Shown one piece after another: positions 25,816-35,987 of a stretch of DNA of 64,000 nucleotides (position 1 is the stretch's first letter; each line of letters begins with the position of its first letter). Source of the stretch: Neokomagataea tanensis (GTDB lineage Bacteria; Pseudomonadota; Alphaproteobacteria; Acetobacterales; Acetobacteraceae); the NCBI RefSeq assembly GCF_006542335.1, contig NZ_CP032486.1, positions 35,724 to 99,723 of the forward strand, read 5' to 3'. Under the pieces are notes generated by a model. It was given only the letters and a program-made list of their open reading frames with translations. It was not told where the DNA came from and made no database searches. A program made the translations under genes and the position numbers.

Positions 25816-25937
25816 CAAAACTATCCACGCTTCCGACCGTAGGTTGTAGACGAAGCATCTTGTTCTTCTAGGACATAGAAGCGTGGCGCAAAAAACTGAT
25901 CTGGGGTAGCCTTTGAGTAACATTATTGAGGCCCTTA

Positions 25938-26275
25938 ATGAACCCGACTGAGATTTACGACGCACTCGCCCAAATTGCCGCAGAACCATTTGACCCGATT
26001 GAGTTTCCTTTTGCATTTGCAGCCGCAACTGACGCAGCTCAAGCAGCTATTTCCAAACTGCGTAACGGATCAACTAACAAGTCAGATCTTTCCGGCGGCG
26101 TGCTTTTCGGTAAACGGTTTCATTACGCCCCGGCCCAATCGGGGCAAAGCGATATTGTGCTTGACCAACTCCGGGCCTCGAAGAAAACCAAAACATCAAA
26201 ACCCGCCATTCTGCTCGCAACTGATGGCGATATGATTGCAGCCGAGCATCTAGCCTCGGGCGATACGCTGCACTG
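25938..26275 (+). pseudogene. N-terminal fragment of a large class I DNA methylase
   Basis: About 112 residues: PFDPIEFPFAFAAATDAAQA, KSDLSGGVLFGKRFHYAP, KPAILLATDGDMIAAEHLAS. This matches the opening of long SAM-dependent adenine methylases of the MmeI/type IIL-like group. The frame is cut at 26275 by the GG end of an IS6-type element that was itself entered by IS110 copy 2. No downstream part of the gene is present in the window. Confidence 0.65.
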
Positions 26276-26277
26276 GG

Positions 26278-27667
26278 CTTCTGTGGTTGCCGTCTGAAAT
26301 GCAAGAAGTTTCTGGCCCTGATGTGCGAGTGATCGATTGCGGTCTTCTGTCAGGCCTTTGAACGCGGCATTTACAAAAGCCGCTGGCCGATATGGTGATC
26401 TGCGGATCGGGTCCAAATCTCTGTTCCGTATTTGAGAACACTGAGCCCTTGGCTGGTTTTCCTAATCCGGATCGGCTCGATCATGCGCCCATATGGGTCG
26501 TCGCTTTCTCACACCCCTTTACCGGTTCTGCTTACATACGACTGAGTTCAACTCATCTCGCAGCAGTCAGAACCGGATCCCGATAATTTTCGTGTTTTGT
26601 CAGCATGGCCCAAATCGTTCGGGCCATTTTGTTGGCCAGCGCGATCGCGACGAGCATACGCGGCTTGCAGGCCATCATCCGGGCCAGCCAGGAGCCCGGA
26701 ACGGGAGGTTTACGCCCCGCCCAGCCTACACGCGACATTGCCCCTATGATCAACAATCGCCGAATGTCAGCCTGGCCGGCCTTCGAAACCCGCCCGAGCC
26801 TTTCCTTGCCACCAGACGAAAACTGCTTTGGAACCAGCCCAAGCCAAGCCGCAAAATCGCGTCCGCAGCGAAAAGTCTCCATTGCAGGTGCAAAAGCTTC
26901 CACGGCCAGGGCCGTCAAAGGCCCGACCCCAGGCATTGTCTCCAGACGCTGAGCCACACCGCTCTCTTGCGAAAGCCTGACCATCGCACGGGTCTTTTCT
27001 GCAATCTTCCTTGACTGCGCGTCGATCTGTTCGAGAAGGTCCCGACATTCCTGACGAACAAGAGTTGGAAGACGAACGCTTTCATCGTCGACCATCTCTT
27101 CAAGGCGCTTGAGATAGGTCATTCCTTTCGGAACCACCAGACCAAACTCATAAAGCGTGCTGCGAAGAGCATTCACCAGTTCAGTGCGCTGGTGAACCAG
27201 TCGATCACGGCAACGATATAAAACGGTCCGTGCCTGCTGATCTTCTGCTTTGGGTGTCACAAAGCGCATCTCCGGCTGCCGGGCAGCAATAACAATCGCT
27301 TCAGCGTCAGCTGCGTCGTTCTTCTGGCGTTTGACGAACGGGCGCACATATTGCGGTGCGATCAGCTTTACCTCGTGACCCGCATTCACCAATTCCCGTG
27401 CCCAATAATGAGCACTTCCACACGCTTCCATGATAACAAGCGCCGCCGGTTGGCTGGCCATAAACTAAAGGAATTGTGGACGGCGGATCTTCTTGCGGAA
27501 CAGTAAATCCCCCGTGATGGAAGCTGCGTGAATCTGGAAAACGTTCTTTGCCAGATCAATGCCAATCATCGTATCGTTCATCTGCCGTTCTCTCTTACTC
27601 GTGGCTATTCACATCTACCACGTTGGCACATACCGATGCCGTTAGGGGAGGACGGCAACCACCCCAT
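26278..27667 (-). mobile_element. IS110-family element (IS1111-like group), copy 2
   Basis: An inverse copy of 1659-3048 with no difference seen by eye. It lies between GGCT (26276-26279) and CTCTGTTGCAAAGTT (27668 onward), which together rebuild the IS6-type end GGCTCTGTTGCAAAGTT with a duplicated CT core. Copies 1 and 2 face each other across 23 kb. Confidence 0.85.
26553..27581 (-). pseudogene. IS110-family transposase with in-frame amber codon, copy 2
   Basis: Same as copy 1. ATG at 27581, TAG at the same codon (39), and the frame resumes to the stop at 26553. Either the stop arose before duplication or it is tolerated by read-through or help in trans. Confidence 0.8.
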
Positions 27668-28319
27668 CTCTGTTGCAAAGTTCCGCTTGAGTCGCGTGGG
27701 CCCCGTTTATTTCGATTTTCAAACGGTTTAGAAGCTGAATTGTCTTTCGATGAGACGCACTTCTCCCATGATACCCTCTTGGAACTGGAAGAGTTCAGCT
27801 TGTCCCTTTTTCAAGGCGCATAACCTCGAAGCCTTTAATGGTTGCATAAGCGGTTTTCAGGCTTCTCCCACCTTCTCAGTCCGTTTAAAGCTTTGCTCAA
27901 AAAGCGTTTGGTCGCCTTAGCGCTTCGGGTCGGCGAGAGGAAGAAATCAATCGTATCACCGCCTTTGCCGACAGCACGGTACAGATAAGTCCATTTTCCT
28001 TTGACCTTAATGTAGGTCTCATCAACTCGCCAGCTGCTGGAAAACCCCGGGTGTTTCCAATACCAGCGGGGGCGTTTTTCCATCTCGGGTGTATACCTCT
28101 GAACCCAGCGGTAGATCGTTGAATGATCAACGCTCACACCGCGTTCACAGAGCATGGTTTCAAGGTCGCGGTAACTAATCCCATACCGACAATACCAGCG
28201 CACTGCCCATAGGATCACTTCACCACAAAAATGACGGCCCTTGAAATCACGCATCTACCAAGCCCTACGCTAACACCGGCAGCGGTTTCCAACAGGATGC
28301 TCAACTTTGCAACAGGGCC
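27668..28319 (-). mobile_element. IS6-A copy with internal deletion, left end split by IS110
   Basis: The right end is AACTTTGCAACAGGGCC at 28303-28319. The transposase start is intact (28254 downward, including the first Asp in WRVDETYIKVKG), but the gene jumps from GLRRWEKPE to the last part, losing the second Asp and Glu. The first four bases of the left end lie at 26276-26279. Confidence 0.8.
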
Positions 28320-28339
28320 TTTTATCTTCCTGTAAAAAA

Positions 28340-28584
28340 TTAATTTTTAATTAATATTATTTCTCCTGTACCGGAAACACCTCTATTGGTGCCCCACTTT
28401 TGAAGTATTGATACTTCATCAATAAATGATTTTCTAATAAATAAAGTTAATGATGGTGTCTTTTGACATCCATTTAATCCGCATTTAAAACTAATAAGCG
28501 CTTCTCCATGAAGAGATCCTTTTTCATCTAACAAAATAGCTCCCTTTTCAGCACAACTGTGTGATCGGCATCCTGATATTAAAT
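28340..28584 (-). pseudogene. C-terminal fragment of an Ivy-like protein
   Basis: Open from the IS6-B junction to TAA at 28340. LISGCRSHSCAEKGAILLDE followed by GEALISFKCG resembles the CxPHxC loop of Ivy-type lysozyme inhibitors, and the very AT-rich codon use matches the 3344-4069 gene. The N-terminal part with any signal peptide was lost at the IS6-B end. Function inferred from the motif only. Confidence 0.4.
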
Positions 28585-28585
28585 G

Positions 28586-29294
28586 GGTGATGTCACATTA
28601 ACCCCGCCGTGTTAGATGGCAGCGATGAGTAAGACGCTTGTGAGCTACAAACGGCATCGTTTCCCGCGTGAATTGATAGCCCATGCGGTATGGTTGTCTT
28701 TCCGTTTTCCTTTGAGCTTTCGTTTGGTTGAGGAAATGCTGCTCGAACGTGGGATTGTGGTATCGTATAAGACGATCCGTCGCTGGAGCCTGAAGTTTGG
28801 TGCGGAGTATGTTCGCAGTTTGCGCCGCAAACGCGCCAAACGTGGTGATTTATGGCATCTGGACGAAATCAGGGTTGTGATTGGCGGCCACATTCATTGG
28901 CTCTGGCGCGCTGTCGATCAAGACGGCTATATCCTTGATGAAATCTTACAAAGACGGCGCAATACCAAGGCCGCCAAGCGTAAACTTCGTCTGTCTGTTC
29001 GGCATCTTTCCCACAAGGAGCTGAACAATCGAGCGGAAAACAGCCATTTACCACTGCGAAAACGGGAACGGATCATGCAAAGGTTCCGATCCCCGGGCGG
29101 GTGTCAGAGGTTCGTCTCCGTCTTCTCTGTCGTCCGTAATCTCTTTGTTCCACCCGCCGCTAACGCCAACGCTCTCACACGACACATTCATCGTCTCCAA
29201 GCCTTCGCGCAGTGGAAAACTGTGACTATTCTCGCAGCTTGAAATCACTCAAATACAACCATACTCAAAGCAAAAAACTTAACGTGACATCCCC
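28586..29294 (+). mobile_element. IS6-B copy with internal deletion
   Basis: Ends GGTGATGTCACATTAA and CTTAACGTGACATCCCC (one change). Its transposase (28616-29242) keeps LWHLDEIRV and NNRAENSHLPLRKRER but lacks the segment with the second catalytic Asp (compare 52056-52769), so it is inactive. It truncates the methylase/helicase gene on its right. Confidence 0.85.
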
Positions 29295-31946
29295 GGAGAA
29301 GGTTTTGCCGGAGCCTACGGCATGCGCCATATAGGTGCTGCCTGCGGTGATGATCCGCCACACCACGCGTTTTTGATGGTCGCGCAGACGAATAACGCTG
29401 CTCGCCCCCGGCAATTGCAGATGTCGGCCGTCAAACTGGCGCGGGACAAGGTTGTTATACGTGTCGTTATACAGCCGCACCAAACGCTGTGCCCGCTCAC
29501 CGTCTTCCCAGACCCACTGGCTAAACGCTTCGCGCAGCGCCATCAGCTTTTCTTTAGCGGCTTCGGTTTCACGGGCGTTCAGAACACGACGTTCACCGCC
29601 TTCGGGATCGCGGATCGTATCGAAGATTTTGGGCGTGCTCTGGTTAAGTGCATCTTCCAGAAGGTCTTGTGCAGGGCGTCGCTGTGTTCCCCACGTCGAG
29701 GTCGCCTCGGCCTTGCCGTAAAACGGCGCTTTCTCCACGCTCCAGGCCGCGACTTCGGCAGTGTGCCAAACCTGGGCTTCAACCCCGATTTTTTCAGCAA
29801 TGAAGGCTTCCACATCCGAGGCTGGCACCCATGGTGCACCCAAACGCGCAGTAATATCACTAGGGCGCAAATCCGCAGGCTGCGCGTCTTCTAACGCGCG
29901 TACCAAGCTTGTATAGGCCGGATCCGTCTCCGCCGCCTCTCGCGCTTGAGCCAATTTGGTGCGGACCGCGCCCGATAACGCCTCATCGGCCATCACCCAG
30001 AGCGGGCGTTCCGGCGTGCTGCGCACAGGGTCACGATACACCGCCTCCCCAAGCTCGGCCTGTGCCGCCTCCTCACTGCACCCCAGCAACTCCGCAATCC
30101 GAGGCATATCCACCCCACCCACTTCATGCAGGCAGACCGCAAGCGCGTCATGGGCGCTGGCAATCTCTGGCTCGCTTGGCGCATGGATGATCCGCTCTGA
30201 GAAGATCGGACCAGGACGCCCCTCGTCACGGTCTTCGTCATACTCTTCAATCGCACTGACCAGCCAGACATCCGGGTCATCATAGAACGGTTGCAAATGC
30301 GGACGGCGTTGTGTGCTGCTCTCCTCGCCGGTTTCCGGGTCAACCCGCACACTGGTTTTTACAAGGTTAATCGGGCCAAAGGCTTTGACGAACGCAGCGT
30401 AAGCGCGTTTTAAGTCCTGCTGGAACCCCGCATAAGGCGCATTCTCCATCTGCGCACGCAGCACAGAGCGCGCCGCGTCACGCACGGGGATTAGCCCTTT
30501 GATGATATTGGCGTGTTTTTGGAAAATCCCCTCTTTCTGATCCCCCTTTCGGACCCGAACCGGCGTCGTTTCGCCATCGATGATCTGATGCAGTTCTGTC
30601 TTAATCAGGACGTAGCTGCCCTCACGCAGCACACTCCCCTGCCCAGCACTGGCTAACGCAGCACGCGCCTCCTGGGCGCTGTGCGGCGTCACAGCCTGCG
30701 GCTCTGGGAACCGCACCTGACCTTTGAGACGGCTCAACGCATTGGGCAGCGCCTCGTCCAAAGCCTGCATCGCAGGGGCGGTGCAGGTGTATTCCGGTCC
30801 ATATTGGCCCGTTGTCCACCCATGTTGACCCAGCACCTGCTCAGGGTGATCGAGGAAATACTGGTTGATCTGAAGCGCACCATCGCCCTGATCACTCTGC
30901 GGCACCGTGCCCACATCCTGCCAGAGGGTATCCGCTGTGTCTTCGCCGGGGACATGGCGGCGCAGCACCAGAAGATCCACCACCACCTCGGTTCCGGCAT
31001 CATCGCGCATCGCCCCTGCGGGCAGGCGCACGGCCCCGACCAAATCCGCCATCTCCGCAATATGCGCACGCGCTTTGTGGTCGGTTTTATCCATCGTCCA
31101 ACGCGAGGTTACAAACACGGCCAGCGCACCGGGGCGCAAACGGCTGACAGCACGCGCGATGAAGTAATCATGCAAGGACAAACCCATCTTGCCCAACGCA
31201 TCCGTCCCACGCACGGTGCGGTTGCTAAAGGGCGGGTTGCCCACTGCCAGATCATAGCGGTCAGCCAGACGGGCTTTGGTAAAATCTTCCTGGCGCACCC
31301 ATTGATTGGGGAAGAGCTTTTGCGTGATCCGCGCGGTCAGCGGGTCGTTTTCAATAGCGGTCCAAGCGGTGTTCTCTGCAAGCGTTTCAGGCATCGCCGC
31401 CATGAACAATCCGGTTCCACAGCCCGGCTCCAGCGCCTTACCGCCCTTGAACCCCATTTGCAGGATCACATCCCACACAGCATGGATGATCACTTCGGGG
31501 GTGTAATGCGCGTATTGGGTCGCCCGCGCTAGGCCTGCGCGTTCCTGCACACTGGTTGCTTGTTCCAGCTGCTGGCCCAGCTCTTCCCACCCTTCGCGGA
31601 ACGCTTCGCCAGCACGCGGAAAGAGGCTATTGGCCAGTTCGCCTGCTCCAAAGCCGGTAAAGCGCGCCAATTGCGCTTGTTCATCGATTGTGGCCGGACG
31701 GTTTTCTGTCTCCAGCTGTGTGAGCACGCGAATGGCGTTCAGATTGTCGCGCCCACGCGCTTTCCAGCCTGCGGCGAGGCCGCGTGTACCGCTCAGGCGG
31801 AAATCACGCTTGACGACGTCCACCACCTCTTGCGCCACGTGGCGGGCTTCGGCGACAGCATGATCACCGGGCAAACTCCCCCAGAACAAAGACGGGGCAT
31901 CATTCAGGGCGGAAGTCTCGAAAAAGCTCAGCTGGGTCGTACGCAT
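29295..31946 (-). pseudogene. Plasmid N6-adenine methylase/helicase giant, C-terminally truncated
   Basis: About 884 native residues remain of a protein class that is usually much longer (often over 1500). Methylase part: LEPGCGTGLFMAAMPE (SAM loop, near residue 190) and DLAVGNPPFSNRTV (NPPF catalytic motif, near 245). The helicase part begins just before the break, with RDHQKRVVWRIITAG and the Walker A AHAVGSGKT. The IS6-B end at 29294 removes the rest of the helicase, and the last eight residues come from the IS. Such genes are typical of large plasmids and phages, where they may protect incoming DNA by methylation. Methylase activity could persist; helicase activity could not. Confidence 0.75.
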
Positions 31947-32058
31947 GGCACACTCCGGACAAGCGCCAACACCCGGTTCCTGCGCGGGGCAGACCGGGGG
32001 TGTTAGCGTTCAGTATTAAGGGGCAGGACGGGATTGGTGCGGGGTGAGCCGCAAAATG

Positions 32059-32322
32059 TCAGAAAGGGCCGAAACGCAGGGCGATCTGCTCACGCTCAGC
32101 GGCCGAAATCAGGGCGAGAGCGCTGAGATGATAGCGTGAGCCAAGGCGGGCTTTACTGGCCACGCGCCACCACGCTTGCTGATCGCCACAATCCAGACCA
32201 CGCAGCTGTGTTTCGCCCTCAGGGCCGTTTTGCGGATGGGGCAGAGTATGTAGGGTCCAGCCCTCGCGATGGGCCTGGATCAACGAAAAACCAGCGGGAA
32301 TGGGTTGGCTTTGGCGGGTCAT
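32059..32322 (-). CDS. Small hypothetical plasmid protein
   Basis: 87 residues: MTRQSQPIPAGFSLIQAHRE, GWTLHTLPHP, then QLRGLDCGDQQAWWRVASKA and a closing ALISAAEREQIALRFGPF. Composition is protein-like and it lies upstream of, and on the same strand as, the methylase gene, 112 bp away. No family recognised. Probably part of the same operon. Confidence 0.5.
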   Translation of the reverse strand: MTRQSQPIPAGFSLIQAHREGWTLHTLPHPQNGPEGETQLRGLDCGDQQAWWRVASKARLGSRYHLSALALISAAEREQIALRFGPF

Positions 32323-32816
32323 GCCTGTCTTCTCCTCTCTTGACCCTTTCCGGCAACCACGGCGTCGTTGGGCCGTGCACGGGCGGCGCTTGCGCCGGGA
32401 CCGCCCGGCCCGCAGCGCAGCGAGGACACGGACGGACCCACCCCTTGCACGGCACAGCGATCCCGTGGTGCCTCCCTTCCCTGTTCTGCCTTTGTCTGCC
32501 GGTCTTCTGTCTTTCTCCCTTTCCCTTTTGCTTTTGTGCTGGCGTCTCTTTGTGTGTCTTTTTCCTGTGGACGTGGGAACGCGGTGGTGTCACGGGCATG
32601 ACGTGACACGTTGTTGGCTGAGGTGGCTGTTCGTCACATTTCAAAACACCGCTCTGCTAACCCGCTCAGTAGCGCACAAGCGCGTCTGTGGGCTGCGGCG
32701 AAGGCGCAGTCTACAGACACCGTTTCAGCGCACGCAGCGCGGGCGCGCCGCGCAAGGTGCGCATCCCCGCCATCACTCAAGAGCGTTGTGATGGCAGGGG
32801 TCTGTTGCTCTATCGC
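32323..32816. other. GC-rich stretch without a supportable gene
   Basis: Open frames exist on both strands, which is expected at this GC content, but none has convincing composition or a ribosome binding site. Several short CG-rich inverted repeats occur (for example CGCGCTGCGTGCGCTG near 32730 on the minus strand). An origin of transfer is possible but cannot be supported. Confidence 0.3.
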
Positions 32817-33191
32817 TTACCCCCATCGGCTGATGGGGGCACCGGTGCGTACAGCGCGGCACATCAAGGCGGAAGGTACAGGCTCAGCCCGAAGACGCAG
32901 AGGCTTTTCGTGACGGCCATCCCATGTCAGCCCCTCGCAAGGCTCTAACATCCCCAAACGCACCGCATCCTCATCACGGCACGCACAGACCCGCTCATTG
33001 CCCCCTTTGGAGCGACGGCATGGCTCGGAGGGCCCTGCGCCACAGCCACGGCATGGCACGCGCAAAGCAGGATCACCCTCCTCCCAGACCGCCGAACACC
33101 GACGGCAGGACAGAGGAGCAAAGGTGTCGGTCCAGCGTTGCGGGACGCGGACAGGGCGGTTCGGAATGTAGGGGAAAGCGTATCGGCGCAT
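32817..33191 (-). CDS. Zinc-ribbon-type small protein
   Basis: About 124 residues from ATG 33191 (MRRYAFPYIP). Two cysteine clusters, LSCRRCSAVW and VPCRGCGAGPSEPCRRSKGG, followed by VCACRDEDAVRLGM, match the C-x-x-C-G-A-x-P-G-x-P-C-R pattern of zinc-finger proteins that are frequent on alphaproteobacterial plasmids. The rest (CEGLTWDGRHEKPLRL) is unknown. An alternative start at 33227 is less likely. Function unknown, probably nucleic-acid binding. Confidence 0.5.
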   Translation of the reverse strand: MRRYAFPYIPNRPVRVPQRWTDTFAPLSCRRCSAVWEEGDPALRVPCRGCGAGPSEPCRRSKGGNERVCACRDEDAVRLGMLEPCEGLTWDGRHEKPLRLRAEPVPSALMCRAVRTGAPISRWG

Positions 33192-33428
33192 GAGGCTCGT
33201 TCCAGTCTTGTGGATTTCAAGCATCAAGCCGGGCAGGCGGGCTCTCGGGGTGCAACAGTGCCGCGCAGCGGCAGGATCACCGGCCCCCCGCAGTCACGCG
33301 CAAGCGCCAGCGGCGCTGAGCATGGCGAGGAGGGCGGGTGACCCACCTGTTGCAGCGCGAGGGACCGGCTGGCAGGAGGTTAGCTGCCAATTTCTTTTCG
33401 TTATCTTTTAATTCAAGTCTTGATGAAC

Positions 33429-33468
33429 TTTGGATCAGGTGATGCAACGTTGCATCACCTGATCCAAA
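33429..33468. promoter_or_regulatory. 40-bp perfect palindrome, candidate parS 1
   Basis: Two 20-nt arms are exact inverse copies, centred at 33448/33449. The inner 20 bp, GTGATGCAACGTTGCATCAC, recur in the palindrome upstream of parA. It touches the parB stop codon. No T-run follows, so a terminator is less likely than a ParB-binding centromere. Confidence 0.65.
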
Positions 33469-34341
33469 CTAACCTACCAACTTTGTTAACTCAGCGTGTA
33501 ATAAACGCAGAGCGCTCATATCCTTATCGCTGAATTTGACATTTTTAACTTCGAAATCACGTATTACCTGAATAATCTTTGGCGCCATTTTCTCAATATT
33601 TATAGCTTTTAATTGCCTATCAGGGTTAGACTGTCCATCTTTTCTATCCGGCTCAATACTAAAATTTCTCTCGTTAAGAGAAGCCACTGTGACTTCACCT
33701 GAGAGAGCCTTTTCCATAAGTTTGTCACGACGTGCCGGATCATCAATACGCGCTATCCCAACCAAAACGTTCATTGGTACGCTGGCCGCGCCAGCTTTTT
33801 CTAAAAAGCTCTCAGGCAAGCTTAATAACTTTATTGCCCTGCTAATCCTAGCTTGGTCCATACCCAGTTCTGCAGCGGCTTTCCTTTGGGACCACTGATT
33901 GTAATCTAATAAGTTTTTAATTCCCTTCGCTTCTTCTACTGGATTTAAATCCACTCTCATCAAATTTTCTATAAGCGCTGCAGAGGTAGAATTGCCATCG
34001 TGAGGAATTGCAAGAATTGATGTCCAATCAGCAAGTTTTGCAGCTCGGAACCGCCTCTCCCCAGCTACTATAATCCATTTTTCAGAATTTTCTGATGACT
34101 GTCTTACTAAAATTGGTTGCAGCTGCCCCTGCTGCTTCAATGACTCCGCAAGCTCTTCTAAAGAAGCTTGTTCAAAATTTCGCCTAGGCTGATTCGGATC
34201 AGGAATAATCTGATCAATCGACGCTTCAAATGTGTGCCTAAACTTACCGTCTCCGAGAAATGGGACGTCCACCTGCTCCATTACCTGAGAATGAGTTTGT
34301 GCAAACGCTGAAGCAGGGCGTTGTTTAAATGTGCGTTTCAT
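33469..34341 (-). CDS. parB: ParB-family partition protein
   Basis: 290 residues. N-terminal Arg-rich tail, then the ParB/Sulfiredoxin-like CTPase domain (IDQIIPDPNQPRRNFEQASL, WIIVAGERRFRAAKLADWTS with the GERRxRA motif, ALIENLMRVDLNPVEEAKGI) and a central HTH (QWSQRKAAAELGMDQARISR). ParB loads at centromere sites and activates ParA. Its start overlaps the parA stop by 4 nt (ATGA), so they form an operon. Perfect palindromes flank the operon on both sides. Confidence 0.9.
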   Translation of the reverse strand: MKRTFKQRPASAFAQTHSQVMEQVDVPFLGDGKFRHTFEASIDQIIPDPNQPRRNFEQASLEELAESLKQQGQLQPILVRQSSENSEKWIIVAGERRFRAAKLADWTSILAIPHDGNSTSAALIENLMRVDLNPVEEAKGIKNLLDYNQWSQRKAAAELGMDQARISRAIKLLSLPESFLEKAGAASVPMNVLVGIARIDDPARRDKLMEKALSGEVTVASLNERNFSIEPDRKDGQSNPDRQLKAINIEKMAPKIIQVIRDFEVKNVKFSDKDMSALRLLHAELTKLVG

Positions 34342-35372
34342 GAATTTTCTCTTTTATCTGTATCCAAACTCAGAACTGAAGATGCGTTTATAAAATTACG
34401 ACGCCCGGCTATTGCTTCAGCAAGGCGCACATAAACTCTGACAGAAGGACTACGGGGCGCGACATCCACTGGGATTTTAGATGCCCACGCAGCATTACTA
34501 AACGACGTACTGGAGGGTACCGGCTCTAGTACGGGTGCACGATTATCCATTACCCGAATTAAATGCTCTATAATTCCTACATCGACATACTGATTTTGTA
34601 CAAATTGTGTTGGGATAACACCACCCAGTCTTAACCGAGGATTACTTCGACGATTTACTTTTGTGATTGTATCTAGAATTAGATTAACTCCCATAACATC
34701 GTACGGCTCAGTCCTAACGGGAACGAATACTGTATTTGACGACGCCAAAGCCATCCAAGTAAGAAAACCCAAATGTGGCGGAGAATCCAAAATGATAAAT
34801 TCGTAATTATCTTGTACTTGAGATATTGCTTCTTTCAACAACCCTTCAGTCCCAGGTTCACGTCGAATATCCACTTCAGCCAAATCAATATGACTTGGAC
34901 AGAAATCAACAGGAATTTCGACCTCCACTCCCTCAATAGGACCCTTTTTCACAATACAATTGGACATCGATGCATCTTTAAGCAAAGCATGCGCAAGTGT
35001 TTTTCCTTGACGATATAGAGGAACAATTTGCATTCCCAGCAAAGCTGCGGTTGCACTAGCCTGTGGATCAACGTCTATAAGAAGAACACGATATCCCATT
35101 TTAGAAAGTGCCACAGAGACGTTGAGTGCACTTGTGGTTTTCCCAACCCCTCCTTTTTGATTAGCAAAAGTTATAATTGTTGTTTGACGCTTCTCTCCAT
35201 GGAGTAATGCTTCCAACTCAGAAGACACCTCAGCCGGCAGTGGTTGCCTACTGTTTTCCCAGCGTGAAATAGTATGCCGATCATAGCTTCGGTTCAGTCG
35301 TAAATTTAATACATCCTTTAACTGACTTTGCGACAATCCAAGCTTTTCACGAACCTCTTTAAGAAATGACAT
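34338..35372 (-). CDS. parA: ParA-family partition ATPase with N-terminal HTH
   Basis: 344 residues. Residues 1-55 form an XRE-like HTH (VREKLGLSQSQLKDVLNLRL, DRHTISRWENSRQPLPAEV), marking a type Ia ParA that can also repress its own operon. Deviant Walker A FANQKGGVGKTTSALN near residue 75, Walker A' LLIDVDPQASATAA and Walker B FIILDSPPHLGF follow. It drives plasmid segregation with ParB. Tandem 14-bp repeats 25 bp upstream and a palindrome beyond them are probable binding sites. More AT-rich than the adjacent cas genes. Confidence 0.9.
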   Translation of the reverse strand: MSFLKEVREKLGLSQSQLKDVLNLRLNRSYDRHTISRWENSRQPLPAEVSSELEALLHGEKRQTTIITFANQKGGVGKTTSALNVSVALSKMGYRVLLIDVDPQASATAALLGMQIVPLYRQGKTLAHALLKDASMSNCIVKKGPIEGVEVEIPVDFCPSHIDLAEVDIRREPGTEGLLKEAISQVQDNYEFIILDSPPHLGFLTWMALASSNTVFVPVRTEPYDVMGVNLILDTITKVNRRSNPRLRLGGVIPTQFVQNQYVDVGIIEHLIRVMDNRAPVLEPVPSSTSFSNAAWASKIPVDVAPRSPSVRVYVRLAEAIAGRRNFINASSVLSLDTDKRENS

Positions 35373-35396
35373 TAATGTTACTCCATAATACGCACT

Positions 35397-35438
35397 ATCA
35401 ACATCAACACATCAACATCAACACGTCAACATCAACAA
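35397..35438. repeat. Three tandem 14-bp repeats upstream of parA
   Basis: ATCAACATCAACAC, ATCAACATCAACAC and GTCAACATCAACAA lie head to tail, 25 bp before the parA start, where an operator for autoregulation by ParA is expected. Confidence 0.6.
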
Positions 35439-35460
35439 TGATCTATATCTAATTTTGTCC

Positions 35461-35494
35461 CCCTAAAGTGATGCAACGTTGCATCACTTTAGGG
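35461..35494. promoter_or_regulatory. 34-bp perfect palindrome, candidate parS 2
   Basis: 17-nt arms beginning CCCTAAAGTGATGCAAC, centred at 35477/35478. The inner 20 bp equal those of 33429-33468, while the outer arms differ in sequence yet remain self-complementary. Confidence 0.65.
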
Positions 35495-35499
35495 ACGGA

Positions 35500-35736
35500 T
35501 ATTGCAAACTTAGGTTGAGATCAGACACTCATTTGACATCATCTAGAAACAGGGACTGTGTCATTGGTCCGCATGATCTGATGGTCGCTGGCTATGCACG
35601 CAGTCGAGGACACATTGTTGCAATCGGAAACCTTCATGAGTTTGAAATAATATACAGTCTTTTATCAAAGGATTTGCCCCTTAAATCAGGACACACCAAT
35701 TCGGGCGATCACGAGATAGTACGGCTAATGGAATAG
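35500..35736 (+). pseudogene. Remnant of a PIN-domain (VapC) toxin gene
   Basis: The segment CVIGPHDLMVAGYARSRGHI followed by VAIGNLHEFE corresponds to the C-terminal third of VapC toxins (I-G-P-x-D-x-x-I-A-x-x-A, then N-x-x-E-F). No start, no N-terminal Asp region and no antitoxin remain. The frame continues to a chance stop at 35736. Confidence 0.55.
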
Positions 35737-35987
35737 CGAATCTTCCATTAGGTTGCCTCACCGCGAATATGATGTTCCTTGAAAACACTCATCGGGCATG
35801 CATTACTCTAAAACTAAGAGCAGCTTCTAACAGGATCGCCATATTTGCAGCGATGTCCTTCATAGCGAAGAAACTAGAGTTTTTAAGTCCTCTCCCTTCT
35901 GGACCTCAGAGCCAGAAAGATTAATCATACATCCAACTAGAGAGTTAGTGATCTAAAGAAAGTACTATTCATTTAAGGAACCTGTTT
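35737..35987. other. Upstream region of the cas operon
   Basis: No gene or repeat unit found. AT-rich sequence that presumably holds the operon promoter; AAGGAACC stands just before the csy1 ATG. No clear -35/-10 pair could be fixed. Confidence 0.3.

Noticed and set aside
32323..32816. Overlapping open frames on both strands in the GC-rich stretch
   Set aside because: Arg/Pro/Cys-rich translations on both strands at once, no start signals and no recognisable motif. Expected by chance at this GC content.
33429..33468. Reading the palindrome after parB as a terminator
   Set aside because: There is no T-run on either strand and the same core stands upstream of parA where a terminator makes no sense.
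35479..35736. An intact 85-residue protein gene
   Set aside because: Only the middle matches the C-terminal third of VapC, the start lies inside the palindrome, and the ends are random.
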